Positions 7,611 through 15,754 of a stretch of DNA of 21,375 bases are shown here, piece by piece. The notes beneath the pieces are model-generated. The model was given only the letters and a program-made list of their open reading frames with translations. It made no database searches and had not been told where the DNA came from. Made by a program: the position numbers and the translations under genes. Numbering within the stretch: position 1 is the stretch's first letter; each line of letters starts with the position of its first letter. The stretch is from Microcoleaceae cyanobacterium UBA9251 (GTDB taxonomy: Bacteria > Cyanobacteriota > Cyanobacteriia > Cyanobacteriales > Microcoleaceae): positions 822-22,196 of the forward strand of contig DPLL01000136.1 of assembly GCA_003542015.1 (NCBI GenBank), written 5' to 3'.

Positions 7611-9485
7611 CTAACCATTAATTACCGCTTGAATCGTTTGATGATAGATAATCCTTCCTGGAGTTGTGCGAATGAATTGAGTAATCAACTTGCCGTCCTT
7701 GTCCTCTCGAATACGGCGGAATTTGTACTCCTTAGTCACAATACCCTCAGCCGATTTTTCCACCTTCACCGGTTCTCCTTCTGGTTCTGTGCTTTCCATT
7801 GCACCTTGAAACCGCACCCACACATAGGAGTGCAAATCAACCAGCCCCTGTTCGTAAGCCACAACGGCATCATCCAGGTTAGAGAAATAGCGACCAGCCC
7901 CTTTTTGAGCGTGAGGATTGTCGGCTGTTAAATAGTAACAACCAAGCACCATGTCCTGAGAGGGAGTTACGATTGGTCTACCCGTTGCTGGCGACATAAT
8001 GTTATTAGAAGCCAACATCAACAACCGCGCTTCGGCCTGAGATTCCAAAGACAACGGAACATGAACCGCCATTTGGTCCCCGTCGAAGTCAGCGTTAAAA
8101 GCTGGACAAACCAGAGGGTGAAGTTGAATCGCTCTCCCATCTACCAAAATCGGCTCAAAAGCCTGAATCCCCAAGCGGTGAAGTGTTGGTGCGCGGTTCA
8201 GCATCACAGGATGCCCTTCAATCACTTCTTGGAGCACTTCCCAAACCCCCGGATCGTTGCGCTGAATCATCTTTTTCGCAGCTTTGATATTGTTCACCAA
8301 TCCCTGACGAATCAAGCGATGAATCACAAAAGGCTGGAAAAGTTCGATGGCCATTTCTCTTGGCAAACCGCACTGATGAATCTTCAGTTTTGGCCCGACA
8401 ACAATTACTGAGCGTCCCGAATAATCAACTCGTTTACCTAACAAGTTTTGTCGGAAACGCCCTTGTTTCCCTTCAATAATGTCTGACAATGACTTCAGGG
8501 GGCGGTTGTTTGCACCCACCACTGTTCGGCCTCGCCGTCCATTGTCAATCAGCGCATCCACTGCTTCTTGCAGCATCCGTTTTTCATTACGAATAATGAT
8601 TTCTGGTGCTAGAATTTCTTGCAGTCTCGCTAATCGGTTATTGCGGTTAATTACTCGTCGATAAAGGTCATTTAAATCTGATGTTGCAAAACGCCCGCCA
8701 TCCAACTGCACCATCGGTCGCAAATCTGGGGGAATCACTGGAATCACTGACAACACCATCCAGTCCGGTTGGGAACCAGTAGCAATAAAGTTATCAATTA
8801 CCCGCAAGCGTTTGATTAACTTGGCTCGTTTTTGACCTTTGGCGTTTGCAATATCTTCTCGCAATTTTTCCGCTTCTGACTCCAGTGGAATATTTTGCAA
8901 CAAAACTTGCAAAGCCTCTGCACCTATCCCGACTTCTACGCCTGCGAGGGTGGAGTCTTCGCTGTAAAGTTCATCTTCTATTTCTAGCCAAGCGTCCTCT
9001 GTTAGCAACTGCTTATATTGCAGCTTGTCGGCGTTACCCGCATTCAGGACAACATAGGCATTGAAATAAACAATTTGCTCGACATCTCGCAGAGGCATAT
9101 CTAATAGAATTGCCATGTAGCTGGGGATGCCTTTGAGATACCAAACGTGAGCTACGGGAGCTGCTAATTTGATGAATCCCATGCGGTGGCGGCGGACGCG
9201 AGATTCGGTGACTTCAACACCGCATCTTTCGCAAACAATGCCTCTATGACGAACTCTTTTGTACTTGCCACAATGACATTCCCAATCTTTTGCAGGTCCA
9301 AAAATGCGCTCGCAAAACAAGCCATCCATCTCTGGTTTTAATGTTCTGTAGTTGATTGTCTCCGGTTTTGTAACTTCTCCCGTTATCTGACCGTTGGGTA
9401 AAGTTCTCTCTCCCCACTGTCGAATTCTTTCTGGTGAAGCTAGCCCAATCTTCACGTAATCAAATCGTTGTTCTACTTTAGCCAT
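7611..9485 (-). CDS. rpoC1: RNA polymerase gamma subunit (RpoC1, N-terminal half of beta')
   Basis: This 624-residue protein has the usual length of cyanobacterial RpoC1. It carries the N-terminal zinc site (Cys70, Cys72, Cys85, Cys88) and, decisively, the catalytic magnesium-binding motif NADFDGDQ at 464-471, with aspartates 466, 468 and 470 coordinating the active-site metal. Other conserved blocks are DLRPMVQLDGGRFATSDLN (254-272), GKQGRFRQNLLGKRVDYSGR (339-358) and RAPTLHRLGIQAFEP (431-445). The ATG at 9485 has a GGAG ribosome-binding sequence about 6 bases upstream. It lies between rpoB (380-base spacer) and rpoC2 (125-token-long repeat spacer of 532 bases), in the same orientation. The three are presumably one operon, although both spacers are unusually long and repetitive. 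Confidence 0.98.
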   Translation of the reverse strand: MAKVEQRFDYVKIGLASPERIRQWGERTLPNGQITGEVTKPETINYRTLKPEMDGLFCERIFGPAKDWECHCGKYKRVRHRGIVCERCGVEVTESRVRRHRMGFIKLAAPVAHVWYLKGIPSYMAILLDMPLRDVEQIVYFNAYVVLNAGNADKLQYKQLLTEDAWLEIEDELYSEDSTLAGVEVGIGAEALQVLLQNIPLESEAEKLREDIANAKGQKRAKLIKRLRVIDNFIATGSQPDWMVLSVIPVIPPDLRPMVQLDGGRFATSDLNDLYRRVINRNNRLARLQEILAPEIIIRNEKRMLQEAVDALIDNGRRGRTVVGANNRPLKSLSDIIEGKQGRFRQNLLGKRVDYSGRSVIVVGPKLKIHQCGLPREMAIELFQPFVIHRLIRQGLVNNIKAAKKMIQRNDPGVWEVLQEVIEGHPVMLNRAPTLHRLGIQAFEPILVDGRAIQLHPLVCPAFNADFDGDQMAVHVPLSLESQAEARLLMLASNNIMSPATGRPIVTPSQDMVLGCYYLTADNPHAQKGAGRYFSNLDDAVVAYEQGLVDLHSYVWVRFQGAMESTEPEGEPVKVEKSAEGIVTKEYKFRRIREDKDGKLITQFIRTTPGRIIYHQTIQAVING

Positions 9486-9865
9486 TGTGACTCCAATTGA
9501 TGATTTACAGTCGATTCAGGGAATTACGAATAGGGAATTACGAATTACGAGTAGGGAATTATGAATTACGAATTACGAATGAATAATTCGTAACAAGGGA
9601 ATTACGAATGAATAATTCCGAGTGAATAATTCGTAATTCGTAATTTTTAATTCGTAATTTTTAATTCGTAATTTTTAATTCGTAATTGTGCAGTGTTTGT
9701 ACCACCGCTATTGAGAGCAGGTTTAATGTGGTTGATGTTGATGGTTGGCTGTTAACTGTTAATGGTTAGTTGAGACCAATATGAGGCATTTAATTTGAGA
9801 TGGTTGATTTGAGATTTTAGATTGAATCTTACTAAAAATCTCAAATCTCAAATCAATAATCCCTA
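9486..9865. repeat. rpoB-rpoC1 spacer with heptamer repeats in both orientations
   Basis: The 380-base spacer carries a heptamer array at about 9520-9688. It first reads GGAATTA/CGAATTA and then switches to the inverse, ATAATTC/GTAATTC, ending with alternating GTAATTT and TTAATTC units (a 14-base period). Because both orientations occur, short hairpins can form. The rest (9689-9865) contains TTGATG/GTTAACTGTTAATGG-type repeats and, next to the rpoB stop, a TTTGAGATTTTAG-type inverted repeat annotated separately. I see no gene. Confidence 0.85.
9806..9847 (-). other. Intercistronic hairpin just downstream of rpoB
   Basis: Arms GATTTGAGATTTTAG (9806-9820) and CTAAAAATCTCAAATC (9832-9847) pair over about 15 bp with one bulged base and an 11-base loop. 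The hairpin begins 18 bases past the rpoB stop codon. With no U-run after it and rpoC1 following, it is more likely an RNA-processing, stability or partial-termination element than a full terminator. Confidence 0.45.
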
Positions 9866-12800
9866 CTATTCCTCGTCAAATTCGTCACGGGAAAGAGACT
9901 CGTATGTAGGCCGAGAAGGCGATCGCCGCCCCCCAATATCAGCCATCAAATCCACCTCAACGTGCTCACTACCATCATCAGAAGTATTAACCTTGTGCAC
10001 AGCAATATCCAAACACAAAGATTGCAACTCCCGCATCAGCACCTTGAAAGATTCCGGGGTGCCTGGGCGAGGAATCGCCTTCCCCTTGACGATCGCATTT
10101 AGAGCCTCGTTTCTACCCTGCATATCATCCGACTTCACAGTCAGCAACTCCTGCAAAGTATAAGCCGCGCCGAAAGCTTCCAAAGCCCAGACTTCCATTT
10201 CCCCGAACCGCTGGCCGCCCTGCTGCGCCTTACCCCCCAAAGGCTGCTGCGTCACCAGCGAATAAGGCCCCGTGCTCCGGGCGTGGATTTTATCATCTAC
10301 CAAGTGGACGAGTTTCAGCATATAAGCGATACCCACCGTAATCGGGCGATCGAACGCCTCACCAGTCCGGCCATCATAGACAATAGTCTTACCCGGATGC
10401 TTCTCATCAAAAACCCACGGCTTACCAGTTTTGTCCCGCGCCTCCTCCAACTTACCGTGGACAGTTTCGCGAGATTTCTCAGCCCCGTGCATTTCATCAA
10501 AAGGCACCATCTTAAAGCGCATCGACAGATTTTCCCCAGCCCAGCCCAGCAAACACTCAAAAATCTGACCCACATTCATCCGAGAAGGCACACCCAAAGG
10601 ATTCAACACCATATCCACCGGCGTACCATCAGGCAAATAAGGCATATCCTCCTTCGGCAAAATCCGGGACACAATACCCTTATTCCCGTGGCGGCCAGCC
10701 ATTTTGTCACCGACTTGAATCTTCCGCTTTTGGGCCACATAAACACGGACAACCATATTTGCCCCTGGCGGCAGTTCATCGCCCTGTTCCCGCGTGAAAA
10801 CCCGCACGTCTACAACGCGGCCCTTTTCACCGTTGGGAACCCGCAGGGAGTTGTCGCGCACATCACGAGCTTTTTCCCCAAAAATAGCCCTCAGCAGTTT
10901 CTCTTCTGGCGGTTGGTCAGATTCACCTTTGGGAGTAACTTTCCCGACTAAGATGTCGCTGGCTTCTACCCAAGCCCCTTTGCGGATAATCCCCTGTTCA
11001 TCCAACTGTCGCAGAGCATCTTCTCCGACGTTGGGAATTTCGCGAGTAATTTCTTCAGGGCCTAACTTAGTTTGACGAGCTTCAATTTCGTACTTCTCAA
11101 TGTGGATCGAAGTATAAACATCTTCGTAAACCAGGCGCTCGCTAATCAGCATTGCGTCTTCGTAGTTGTAGCCCTCCCAAGGCATATAAGCTACCAGGAT
11201 ATTGTGACCCAGAGCCAGTTCTGCCCCTTCGGTGGATGAACCGTCGGCTAGCACCTGACCCGCAACAACTCGATCGCCCTCATAGCTCAAAGGACGTTGA
11301 TTCAAACAAGTATCCTGATTAGAACGCTGATATTTTTGCAACTCATGTTCCACGCAGCCAGCATACTTCTGCTTAAAAGCCGACGGATTTTTCACCCTCA
11401 ACTCGTCATAATCCCGAATCATGAAAAGCTCATCGCCATCGCTAGATTCCGCATCAAGCGCCAGAGACTTCACAATCACCCGCGTCGCATCAATATAAAC
11501 CACCTCACCATTAGTCCGGGAAACCACCACCATCCCCGAATCTCGCGCCGCTTGAGCCTCCAAACCAGTACCCACCAGAGGCCGTTCTGGTTTGAGTAGG
11601 GGCACAGCTTGGCGCTGCATATTGGAACCCATCAGAGCTCTGTTCGCGTCATCGTGTTCTAGGAACGGAATCATGGAAGTAGCCACAGACACGATTTGGA
11701 CTGGCGAAATCGCCATGTAGTCCACCTGCATCGGTGTCGTCGTCGTAAACTCTTGGCGGTAGCGGACGGCTACGGTTTCGCCCAAGAGGTTATTGTTTTC
11801 GTCAAGGCTAATGTCCCCCGGCGCAACCCGCAAATCATCCTCTTCATCGGCCGTCATATAAACAGGAGCTTTATCCCGCAGCACTCGTCCTTTTTCTACT
11901 GGATAAAAAGGAGTTTCAATGAAGCCATAGGAATTAACTCGCGCGTGAGTCGCCAGAGAACCAATGAGTCCGGCGTTGGGGCCTTCTGGAGTTTCGATGG
12001 GGCAAATCCGACCATAGTGCGATGGGTGAATATCCCGCACCGCAAACCCCGCCCGTTCACGAGTCAAACCACCAGGTCCCAAAGCTGAAAGCCGACGTTT
12101 GTGCGTCAGTTCGGCTAGCGGATTAGTCTGATCCATAAACTGCGACAACTGCGACGAACCAAAAAACTCCTTAATCGCCGCCACCAATGGTTTCGGGTTC
12201 ACCAAAGAAGCCGGACTCAAAGAATCCGCATCCGAAACAGTCATCCGTTCCCGGATAATCCGTTCTAGGCGGTTTAGACCCACCCGCACCTGGTTTTGCA
12301 ACAGTTCTCCCACACTTCTGACCCGACGGTTTCCCAAGTGGTCGATGTCATCCGTTGAGCCGATGTCGAATTCTAAATTAATCAAATAGTCGATCGCCGT
12401 CAAAATATCCTGCGATGTCAACACCCGCACCGTATCAGGGACTGTCAAGCGCAACTTTTTGTTGAGTTTGTAGCGCCCCACTCGGCCCAAATCGTAGCGT
12501 TTGGGGTCGAAAAAACGCGAATTCAGCAACTGTTCGCCACCCGCCACGGTGGGGGGTTCACCTGGACGCAGCTTGCGATATAGCTCCATCAGAGCCTCTT
12601 CTTCGCCGAACTGACCTTCTTTTTCGATCGTCTTCTGGAAATATTCCGGGTGGCGCAGCGAGTCGTTGATTTCCCCATCCGTGAGTCCCAAAGCCTTCAG
12701 CAACACCTGAGCACTCAGTTTCCGGGTTTTGTCGATTCTCACCCACACCAAGTCGTTCTTATCTGTCTCAAATTTCAGCCACGCCCCACGGTTGGGAATC

Positions 12801-13252
12801 AGCGACGCATTGTAGGAACGGCGACCGTTTTTGTCCGTTTCCGATTTGTAGTAGACCCCGGGCGATCGCACGATTTGGTTGACGATGACCCGTTCAGCAC
12901 CGTTGATGATGAAGGTGCCGCGTTCGGTCATCAAGGGTAAGTCACCGATGAAGACTTCTTGTTCTTTGATTTCGCCTGTTTCTTTGTTAATCAGACGGGT
13001 GGGCACGTACATTTGCACTGAGTAGGTGCTGTCCCTGCGCTTGGCTTCGTCTACGTCGTATTTGGGGCGCTTGAGTTTGAAGTCTTTGCCCATAAAGTGA
13101 AGTTCCAGCTTCCCTGTGTAGTCGGTAATCGGGGAAAAACTGTCGAGTTCTTCGATCAGGCCGGCCTCCAGGAACCAGCGAAAGCTGGCCCGTTGGATTT
13201 CGATCAGGTCGGGCAAGGTGAAGGCGAATTCTGTGTAGTCTTTAGTGGTCAT
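9866..13252 (-). CDS. rpoB: RNA polymerase beta subunit (RpoB)
   Basis: This 1128-residue protein is the beta subunit, which with RpoC1/RpoC2 forms the catalytic cleft and RNA exit path. The rifampicin-binding region is textbook: GSSQLSQFMDQTNPLAELTH then KRRLSALGPGGL, about residues 365-396. It has the sensitive-type residues Gln371, Asp374, His384 and Ser389 at the positions of E. coli 513, 516, 526 and 531. The active-centre block GDKMAGRHGNKG lies at about 848-859, and the C-terminal clamp contact FGEMEVWALEAFGAAYTLQE near residue 1035. Length fits cyanobacterial RpoB, which lacks the large E. coli lineage insertions. The ATG at 13252 has AAGGA upstream at good spacing. Upstream is a ~450-base leader with a candidate promoter; tatD precedes it 702 bases away. 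Confidence 0.98.
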   Translation of the reverse strand: MTTKDYTEFAFTLPDLIEIQRASFRWFLEAGLIEELDSFSPITDYTGKLELHFMGKDFKLKRPKYDVDEAKRRDSTYSVQMYVPTRLINKETGEIKEQEVFIGDLPLMTERGTFIINGAERVIVNQIVRSPGVYYKSETDKNGRRSYNASLIPNRGAWLKFETDKNDLVWVRIDKTRKLSAQVLLKALGLTDGEINDSLRHPEYFQKTIEKEGQFGEEEALMELYRKLRPGEPPTVAGGEQLLNSRFFDPKRYDLGRVGRYKLNKKLRLTVPDTVRVLTSQDILTAIDYLINLEFDIGSTDDIDHLGNRRVRSVGELLQNQVRVGLNRLERIIRERMTVSDADSLSPASLVNPKPLVAAIKEFFGSSQLSQFMDQTNPLAELTHKRRLSALGPGGLTRERAGFAVRDIHPSHYGRICPIETPEGPNAGLIGSLATHARVNSYGFIETPFYPVEKGRVLRDKAPVYMTADEEDDLRVAPGDISLDENNNLLGETVAVRYRQEFTTTTPMQVDYMAISPVQIVSVATSMIPFLEHDDANRALMGSNMQRQAVPLLKPERPLVGTGLEAQAARDSGMVVVSRTNGEVVYIDATRVIVKSLALDAESSDGDELFMIRDYDELRVKNPSAFKQKYAGCVEHELQKYQRSNQDTCLNQRPLSYEGDRVVAGQVLADGSSTEGAELALGHNILVAYMPWEGYNYEDAMLISERLVYEDVYTSIHIEKYEIEARQTKLGPEEITREIPNVGEDALRQLDEQGIIRKGAWVEASDILVGKVTPKGESDQPPEEKLLRAIFGEKARDVRDNSLRVPNGEKGRVVDVRVFTREQGDELPPGANMVVRVYVAQKRKIQVGDKMAGRHGNKGIVSRILPKEDMPYLPDGTPVDMVLNPLGVPSRMNVGQIFECLLGWAGENLSMRFKMVPFDEMHGAEKSRETVHGKLEEARDKTGKPWVFDEKHPGKTIVYDGRTGEAFDRPITVGIAYMLKLVHLVDDKIHARSTGPYSLVTQQPLGGKAQQGGQRFGEMEVWALEAFGAAYTLQELLTVKSDDMQGRNEALNAIVKGKAIPRPGTPESFKVLMRELQSLCLDIAVHKVNTSDDGSEHVEVDLMADIGGRRSPSRPTYESLSRDEFDEE

Positions 13253-13641
13253 GGGTGTCCTTTTTCCGCGATGGCTCTAGCTTTTTACATTGCGCCCAAG
13301 AGGGGCGTATTTTTACCTTGCTTGCGTTTTTTTGATGGATTGTGAGAGAGAATTTATATGATGTTTTCGATCGCCTACCGACTGCTGCAACGGTTATTTG
13401 TGCGGGTTGCTCGCAGTGGATTATTTCTGATTTTGGCTTCCATCGTAGGAACACGGCACTGCGTCCATTTGGCTCCGACCTCTTGGTGTTCTATTGTAAT
13501 TTTTCTACACATTTGAGTCCTAGAATTGACTTTTAAGCTATCGCCAAATTGCTGAGGTTCCAAGTTTTTTTTGATGTGTATTTTTCAGGTATTAGTTGAA
13601 TTTTTTGCCTGACCCGAAGGTACAATGCGGGCGTTGCGCTG

Positions 13642-13660
13642 GCAGTTTCGGAGAAACTGC
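13642..13660 (-). other. Leader hairpin upstream of rpoB
   Basis: GCAGTTTC and GAAACTGC form a perfect 8-bp stem around a 3-base loop (13642-13660), with an outer GGGCG/CGCCC pairing (13629-13633 with 13664-13668). It lies about 40 bases after the predicted rpoB transcription start. The function is unknown; a stability or attenuation element is possible. Confidence 0.4.
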
Positions 13661-13705
13661 GATCGCCCCAGATGTGCGCCAACGCTCGATCGGCTGGTTC
13701 TCTTG

Positions 13706-13735
13706 ATTATAGGGCGCAAATCCGATCGAGGGCAA
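13706..13735 (-). promoter_or_regulatory. Candidate rpoB promoter
   Basis: On the minus strand, TTGCCC (13735-13730) and a consensus TATAAT (13711-13706) are separated by 18 bases, a good sigma70-type match. Transcription would start near 13699, giving an unusually long leader of roughly 450 bases before the rpoB ATG. Confidence 0.55.
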
Positions 13736-13954
13736 ACTTCAAAGGATAACATATTTTCAGTGTAGGCTGCTGCGGTTTCCTGGTTCTGGATGGCAGTAAG
13801 TAGAAGAGAAATGGAAGTCGGAAGAAGGAAGAAGGCAGAAGACTTATGCAGCAAGCTTTTTAGTCATTCGTATTTTACGTTTAATTAGGTGGATTTACTG
13901 ATCTACCTTGCTTTCCTTTAACTCGCTCTTTTTTTCCTCGTTCCTATTTTCGGC

Positions 13955-14734
13955 TTAAAGTGAAAGACCGAATAGCTGACAGGCATTTTCCGTTGTCTGC
14001 TGACACAAAGTTTCGAGAGAAACTCCTCTCAATTTAGCAACTTGCTCAGCTACATGGTAGACGTAAGCTGGTTCGTTGCGTTTTCCCCGCTGGGGTACGG
14101 GGGCGAGAAAGGGGGAATCTGTCTCAACTAGGAGGCGATCGCTATTTACCATACAAGCTGATTCTTGTATTTGCAAGGCTTTTTTAAAGGTGACTGTTCC
14201 GCTAAAACTGATGTAGAAACCCAGATCTAAAAACCATTGGGTTTCTTCGGGAGTCCCTCCCCAGCAGTGCATGACTCCGGGCACAGGGCCGCGAGTTTGC
14301 CAAAAATCCCTCAGCATTTCTGCCATTGGGGCGGCTGCGTTACGACAGTGGATAATCACCGGTTTGTCAAGTTGCTGGGCGATCGCCAGTTGTGCTTCAA
14401 ATACTTTGAACTGGTGTTCTCGATCGTCCGCTTTGTAAAAGTCCAGTCCGGTTTCGCCGATCGCCACTACTCTAGAATCAGAACTCGCCAATTCCCTAAT
14501 CTGGCTTCCAGTCTCGTCTGTCCACTTTCCTGCATCTAGGGGGTGGAGCCCAACAGCAAAGGAGACTTCAGGAAACTGATTGGCGATCGCTTGAATGCCG
14601 GCAAACTCTGCTGGCTCTACGCAGGAATGAACCAGACGAACCACACCTGTTGCGCGCCAGCGTTCTCGAATGGCTTCTAACTCTGATTTGTACGTATCAA
14701 AATTGATATGAACGTGGGTGTCGATGAGCTGCAT
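13955..14734 (-). CDS. tatD: TatD-family metal-dependent deoxyribonuclease
   Basis: This 259-residue protein belongs to the TatD family of TIM-barrel metal-dependent DNases, proposed to act in DNA repair and degradation. Metal ligands are visible in order: His7 and His9 (DTHVHINF), Glu94 (IGETGLDFYK), His129 (VIIHCRNA), His156 (MHCWGGTPEE) and Asp206 (VETDSPFLAP). The frame is open 19 codons further upstream to a GTG at 14791, but the ATG at 14734 puts the DTHVH motif at the normal distance from the N-terminus and gives the usual family length, so I chose it. Neither start has a clear ribosome-binding sequence. It lies between rpsT and rpoB in the same orientation, a neighbourhood I recall as recurrent in cyanobacteria; a functional link to RNA polymerase is not implied. 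Confidence 0.95.
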   Translation of the reverse strand: MQLIDTHVHINFDTYKSELEAIRERWRATGVVRLVHSCVEPAEFAGIQAIANQFPEVSFAVGLHPLDAGKWTDETGSQIRELASSDSRVVAIGETGLDFYKADDREHQFKVFEAQLAIAQQLDKPVIIHCRNAAAPMAEMLRDFWQTRGPVPGVMHCWGGTPEETQWFLDLGFYISFSGTVTFKKALQIQESACMVNSDRLLVETDSPFLAPVPQRGKRNEPAYVYHVAEQVAKLRGVSLETLCQQTTENACQLFGLSL

Positions 14735-14828
14735 GAGGGAAGCAGAGTAGAGGAGAAAATGGGAATTGTTTTGAGTGAGCACAGATCCCACAGTTGAGCC
14801 AGAGGGAGCCTGGGAGAATGGAATTACG

Positions 14829-14881
14829 AATTACTAATTACTAATTACGAGTGAATAATTCGTAATTAGTAATTAGTAATT
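14829..14881 (-). terminator. 22-bp perfect inverted repeat after rpsT
   Basis: Heptamer repeats ACTAATT and AATTAGT face each other in a perfect 22-bp inverted repeat (14829-14850 and 14860-14881) with a 9-base loop. It begins 23 bases downstream of the rpsT stop codon, the usual place for a terminator, and separates rpsT from tatD. It is very AT-rich and not followed by a clean U-run, so termination versus RNA stabilisation is unresolved. Confidence 0.55.
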
Positions 14882-14904
14882 GTTATGGCCTTCTGCTTTC
14901 TGTT

Positions 14905-15204
14905 TTAGGATGCTACTTGTGTTTCATGTGGCTTCAGGGTTCTCGCCAACCGGGATTTCTTGCGATCGCCGTTGTTGCGGTGGAGTACACCTTTTTTGAC
15001 AGCTTTATCGATTTTGCTGTAAGCCTCGGACATCCGCTGCTGCACTTCTTGCATTGACTCAGGGCTCGGAGCAGCCGCATACTTGTCAACGGCTGCAAAA
15101 TACTTCTTCATCAGGGTTTTGACTGCTGACTTGTAAGATTTGTTGTACAAGCGGTTGCGTTCGGCGATTTTGACTCGTTTAACGGCGGACTTAATATTTG
15201 CCAT
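14905..15204 (-). CDS. rpsT: 30S ribosomal protein S20
   Basis: This 99-residue basic protein matches S20, a primary 16S rRNA-binding protein of the small subunit. The start MANIKSAVKRVKIAERNRLY, the central AVDKY-x-SKIDKAVKKGVLHRNN helices and the RKKSRLARTL end are characteristic. Length fits the slightly longer cyanobacterial form. The ATG at 15204 gives the canonical MANIKSA start, though no ribosome-binding sequence is obvious. It is the first gene of the rpsT-tatD-rpoB-rpoC1-rpoC2 series and diverges from hisD. A strong inverted repeat follows its stop codon. Confidence 0.97.
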   Translation of the reverse strand: MANIKSAVKRVKIAERNRLYNKSYKSAVKTLMKKYFAAVDKYAAAPSPESMQEVQQRMSEAYSKIDKAVKKGVLHRNNGDRKKSRLARTLKPHETQVAS

Positions 15205-15237
15205 AGTTCAGTTACTGGAAGTAGGTATTCATTTTGG

Positions 15238-15281
15238 TTGACACTCCCGGGCGTGAACGCACTGGGATTTCTAAGAAACTA
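15238..15281. repeat. Direct repeat copy 1 (IS605-end-like hairpin)
   Basis: A 44-base element matching 15348-15391 at 37 of 44 positions. It starts TTGACACTCC, has a GCG-TGAA-CGC stem-loop in the middle, and ends CTAAGAAACTA. The CACTCCC-stem-GGGATTCT layout resembles the subterminal hairpins of IS200/IS605-family elements as I recall them in cyanobacteria. No transposase gene is nearby. Confidence 0.5.
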
Positions 15282-15347
15282 TCAAAAAGCAGTTCTTAAG
15301 GGCGCTGTCAAAACACCTCTACACGCTCAACTCTACTAACTTGGATC

Positions 15348-15391
15348 TTGACACTCCCCGCCGTGAACGCGCGAGGATTCTTAAGAAACTA
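15348..15391. repeat. Direct repeat copy 2 (IS605-end-like hairpin)
   Basis: Second copy of the 44-base element, exactly 110 bases from the first and in the same orientation. It begins TTGACACTCCCC, carries the same TGAA loop, and ends TTAAGAAACTA. Differences cluster in the stem halves and only partly compensate, suggesting a decaying hairpin. It lies 23 bases upstream of the candidate hisD promoter. Confidence 0.5.
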
Positions 15392-15413
15392 CCAACAGGA
15401 GTTAAAGTCACGG

Positions 15414-15443
15414 TTGATTGCGCGCAATTTTTGAGTATACAAT
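15414..15443 (+). promoter_or_regulatory. Candidate hisD promoter
   Basis: TTGATT (15414-15419) and TACAAT (15438-15443) are 18 bases apart on the plus strand, a fair sigma70-type match. The predicted start near 15450 leaves a leader of about 300 bases containing GAAGGCA-type repeats before hisD. Confidence 0.45.
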
Positions 15444-15754
15444 ATTTCGGCGTTTTTTTATAAAAAAATTATCAGGTGTTGGAAAAACTAACATAGCACA
15501 TATTCTGCTCAAAATCCCATTCCCGGAAAAATCCAAGTTAAGCTATAACAAAGAGTACGGGTGATTCTAGCTTCGGCAAGAAGCATTTACAGAAGGTAGA
15601 AGGCAGAAGGCACTCATGCAGAAGGCAAAAGGCAGAAGGCAGAAAAATAATTCTCCCACTCTTCCCCTCTCCCTCTGCCTGAGCACCCTCTCCCCTCTCC
15701 TAGAGCACCCGGTTCTCAGGCGGGCAATTCCTAAGGAAGGCATTCCGAATCTCC

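Larger units (their letters stand above)
13253..13954. other. Long tatD-rpoB spacer: rpoB leader and promoter region
   Basis: This 702-base gap between tatD and rpoB contains a candidate rpoB promoter (13706-13735), a leader hairpin (13642-13660) and a short purine-rich GGAAGAA/GAAGGCA heptamer stretch at about 13812-13850. The 13255-13600 part, which would be rpoB 5' leader, is of mixed composition with no family-like open frame. Its open frames show no recognisable protein and no ribosome-binding sequences. Confidence 0.6.
15205..15754. other. Divergent rpsT-hisD spacer
   Basis: This 550-base region holds a pair of 44-base direct repeats (15238-15281, 15348-15391), a candidate hisD promoter (15414-15443), and a GAAGGCA heptamer stretch at about 15593-15644. 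A pyrimidine-rich run follows (CCCTCTCCCTCTGCC type, about 15655-15715) up to the hisD ribosome-binding sequence AAGGAAGG (15733-15740). For rpsT, a consensus TTGACA lies at 15311-15306 on the minus strand, but the best -10 at a plausible distance is poor. I see no gene. Confidence 0.6.

Noticed and set aside
13585..13854. 89-codon open frame upstream of rpoB on the minus strand
   Set aside because: It overlaps the candidate rpoB promoter and hairpin, begins in a purine-rich repeat and shows no family resemblance.
14735..14791. N-terminal extension of TatD from a GTG at 14791
   Set aside because: It adds 19 residues not expected before the DTHVH motif; the ATG at 14734 gives the normal TatD length.
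15281..15311. rpsT promoter based on a perfect TTGACA at 15311-15306
   Set aside because: At 16-18 base spacing no acceptable -10 hexamer exists; only TTTGAT at 19 bases, too weak to annotate.
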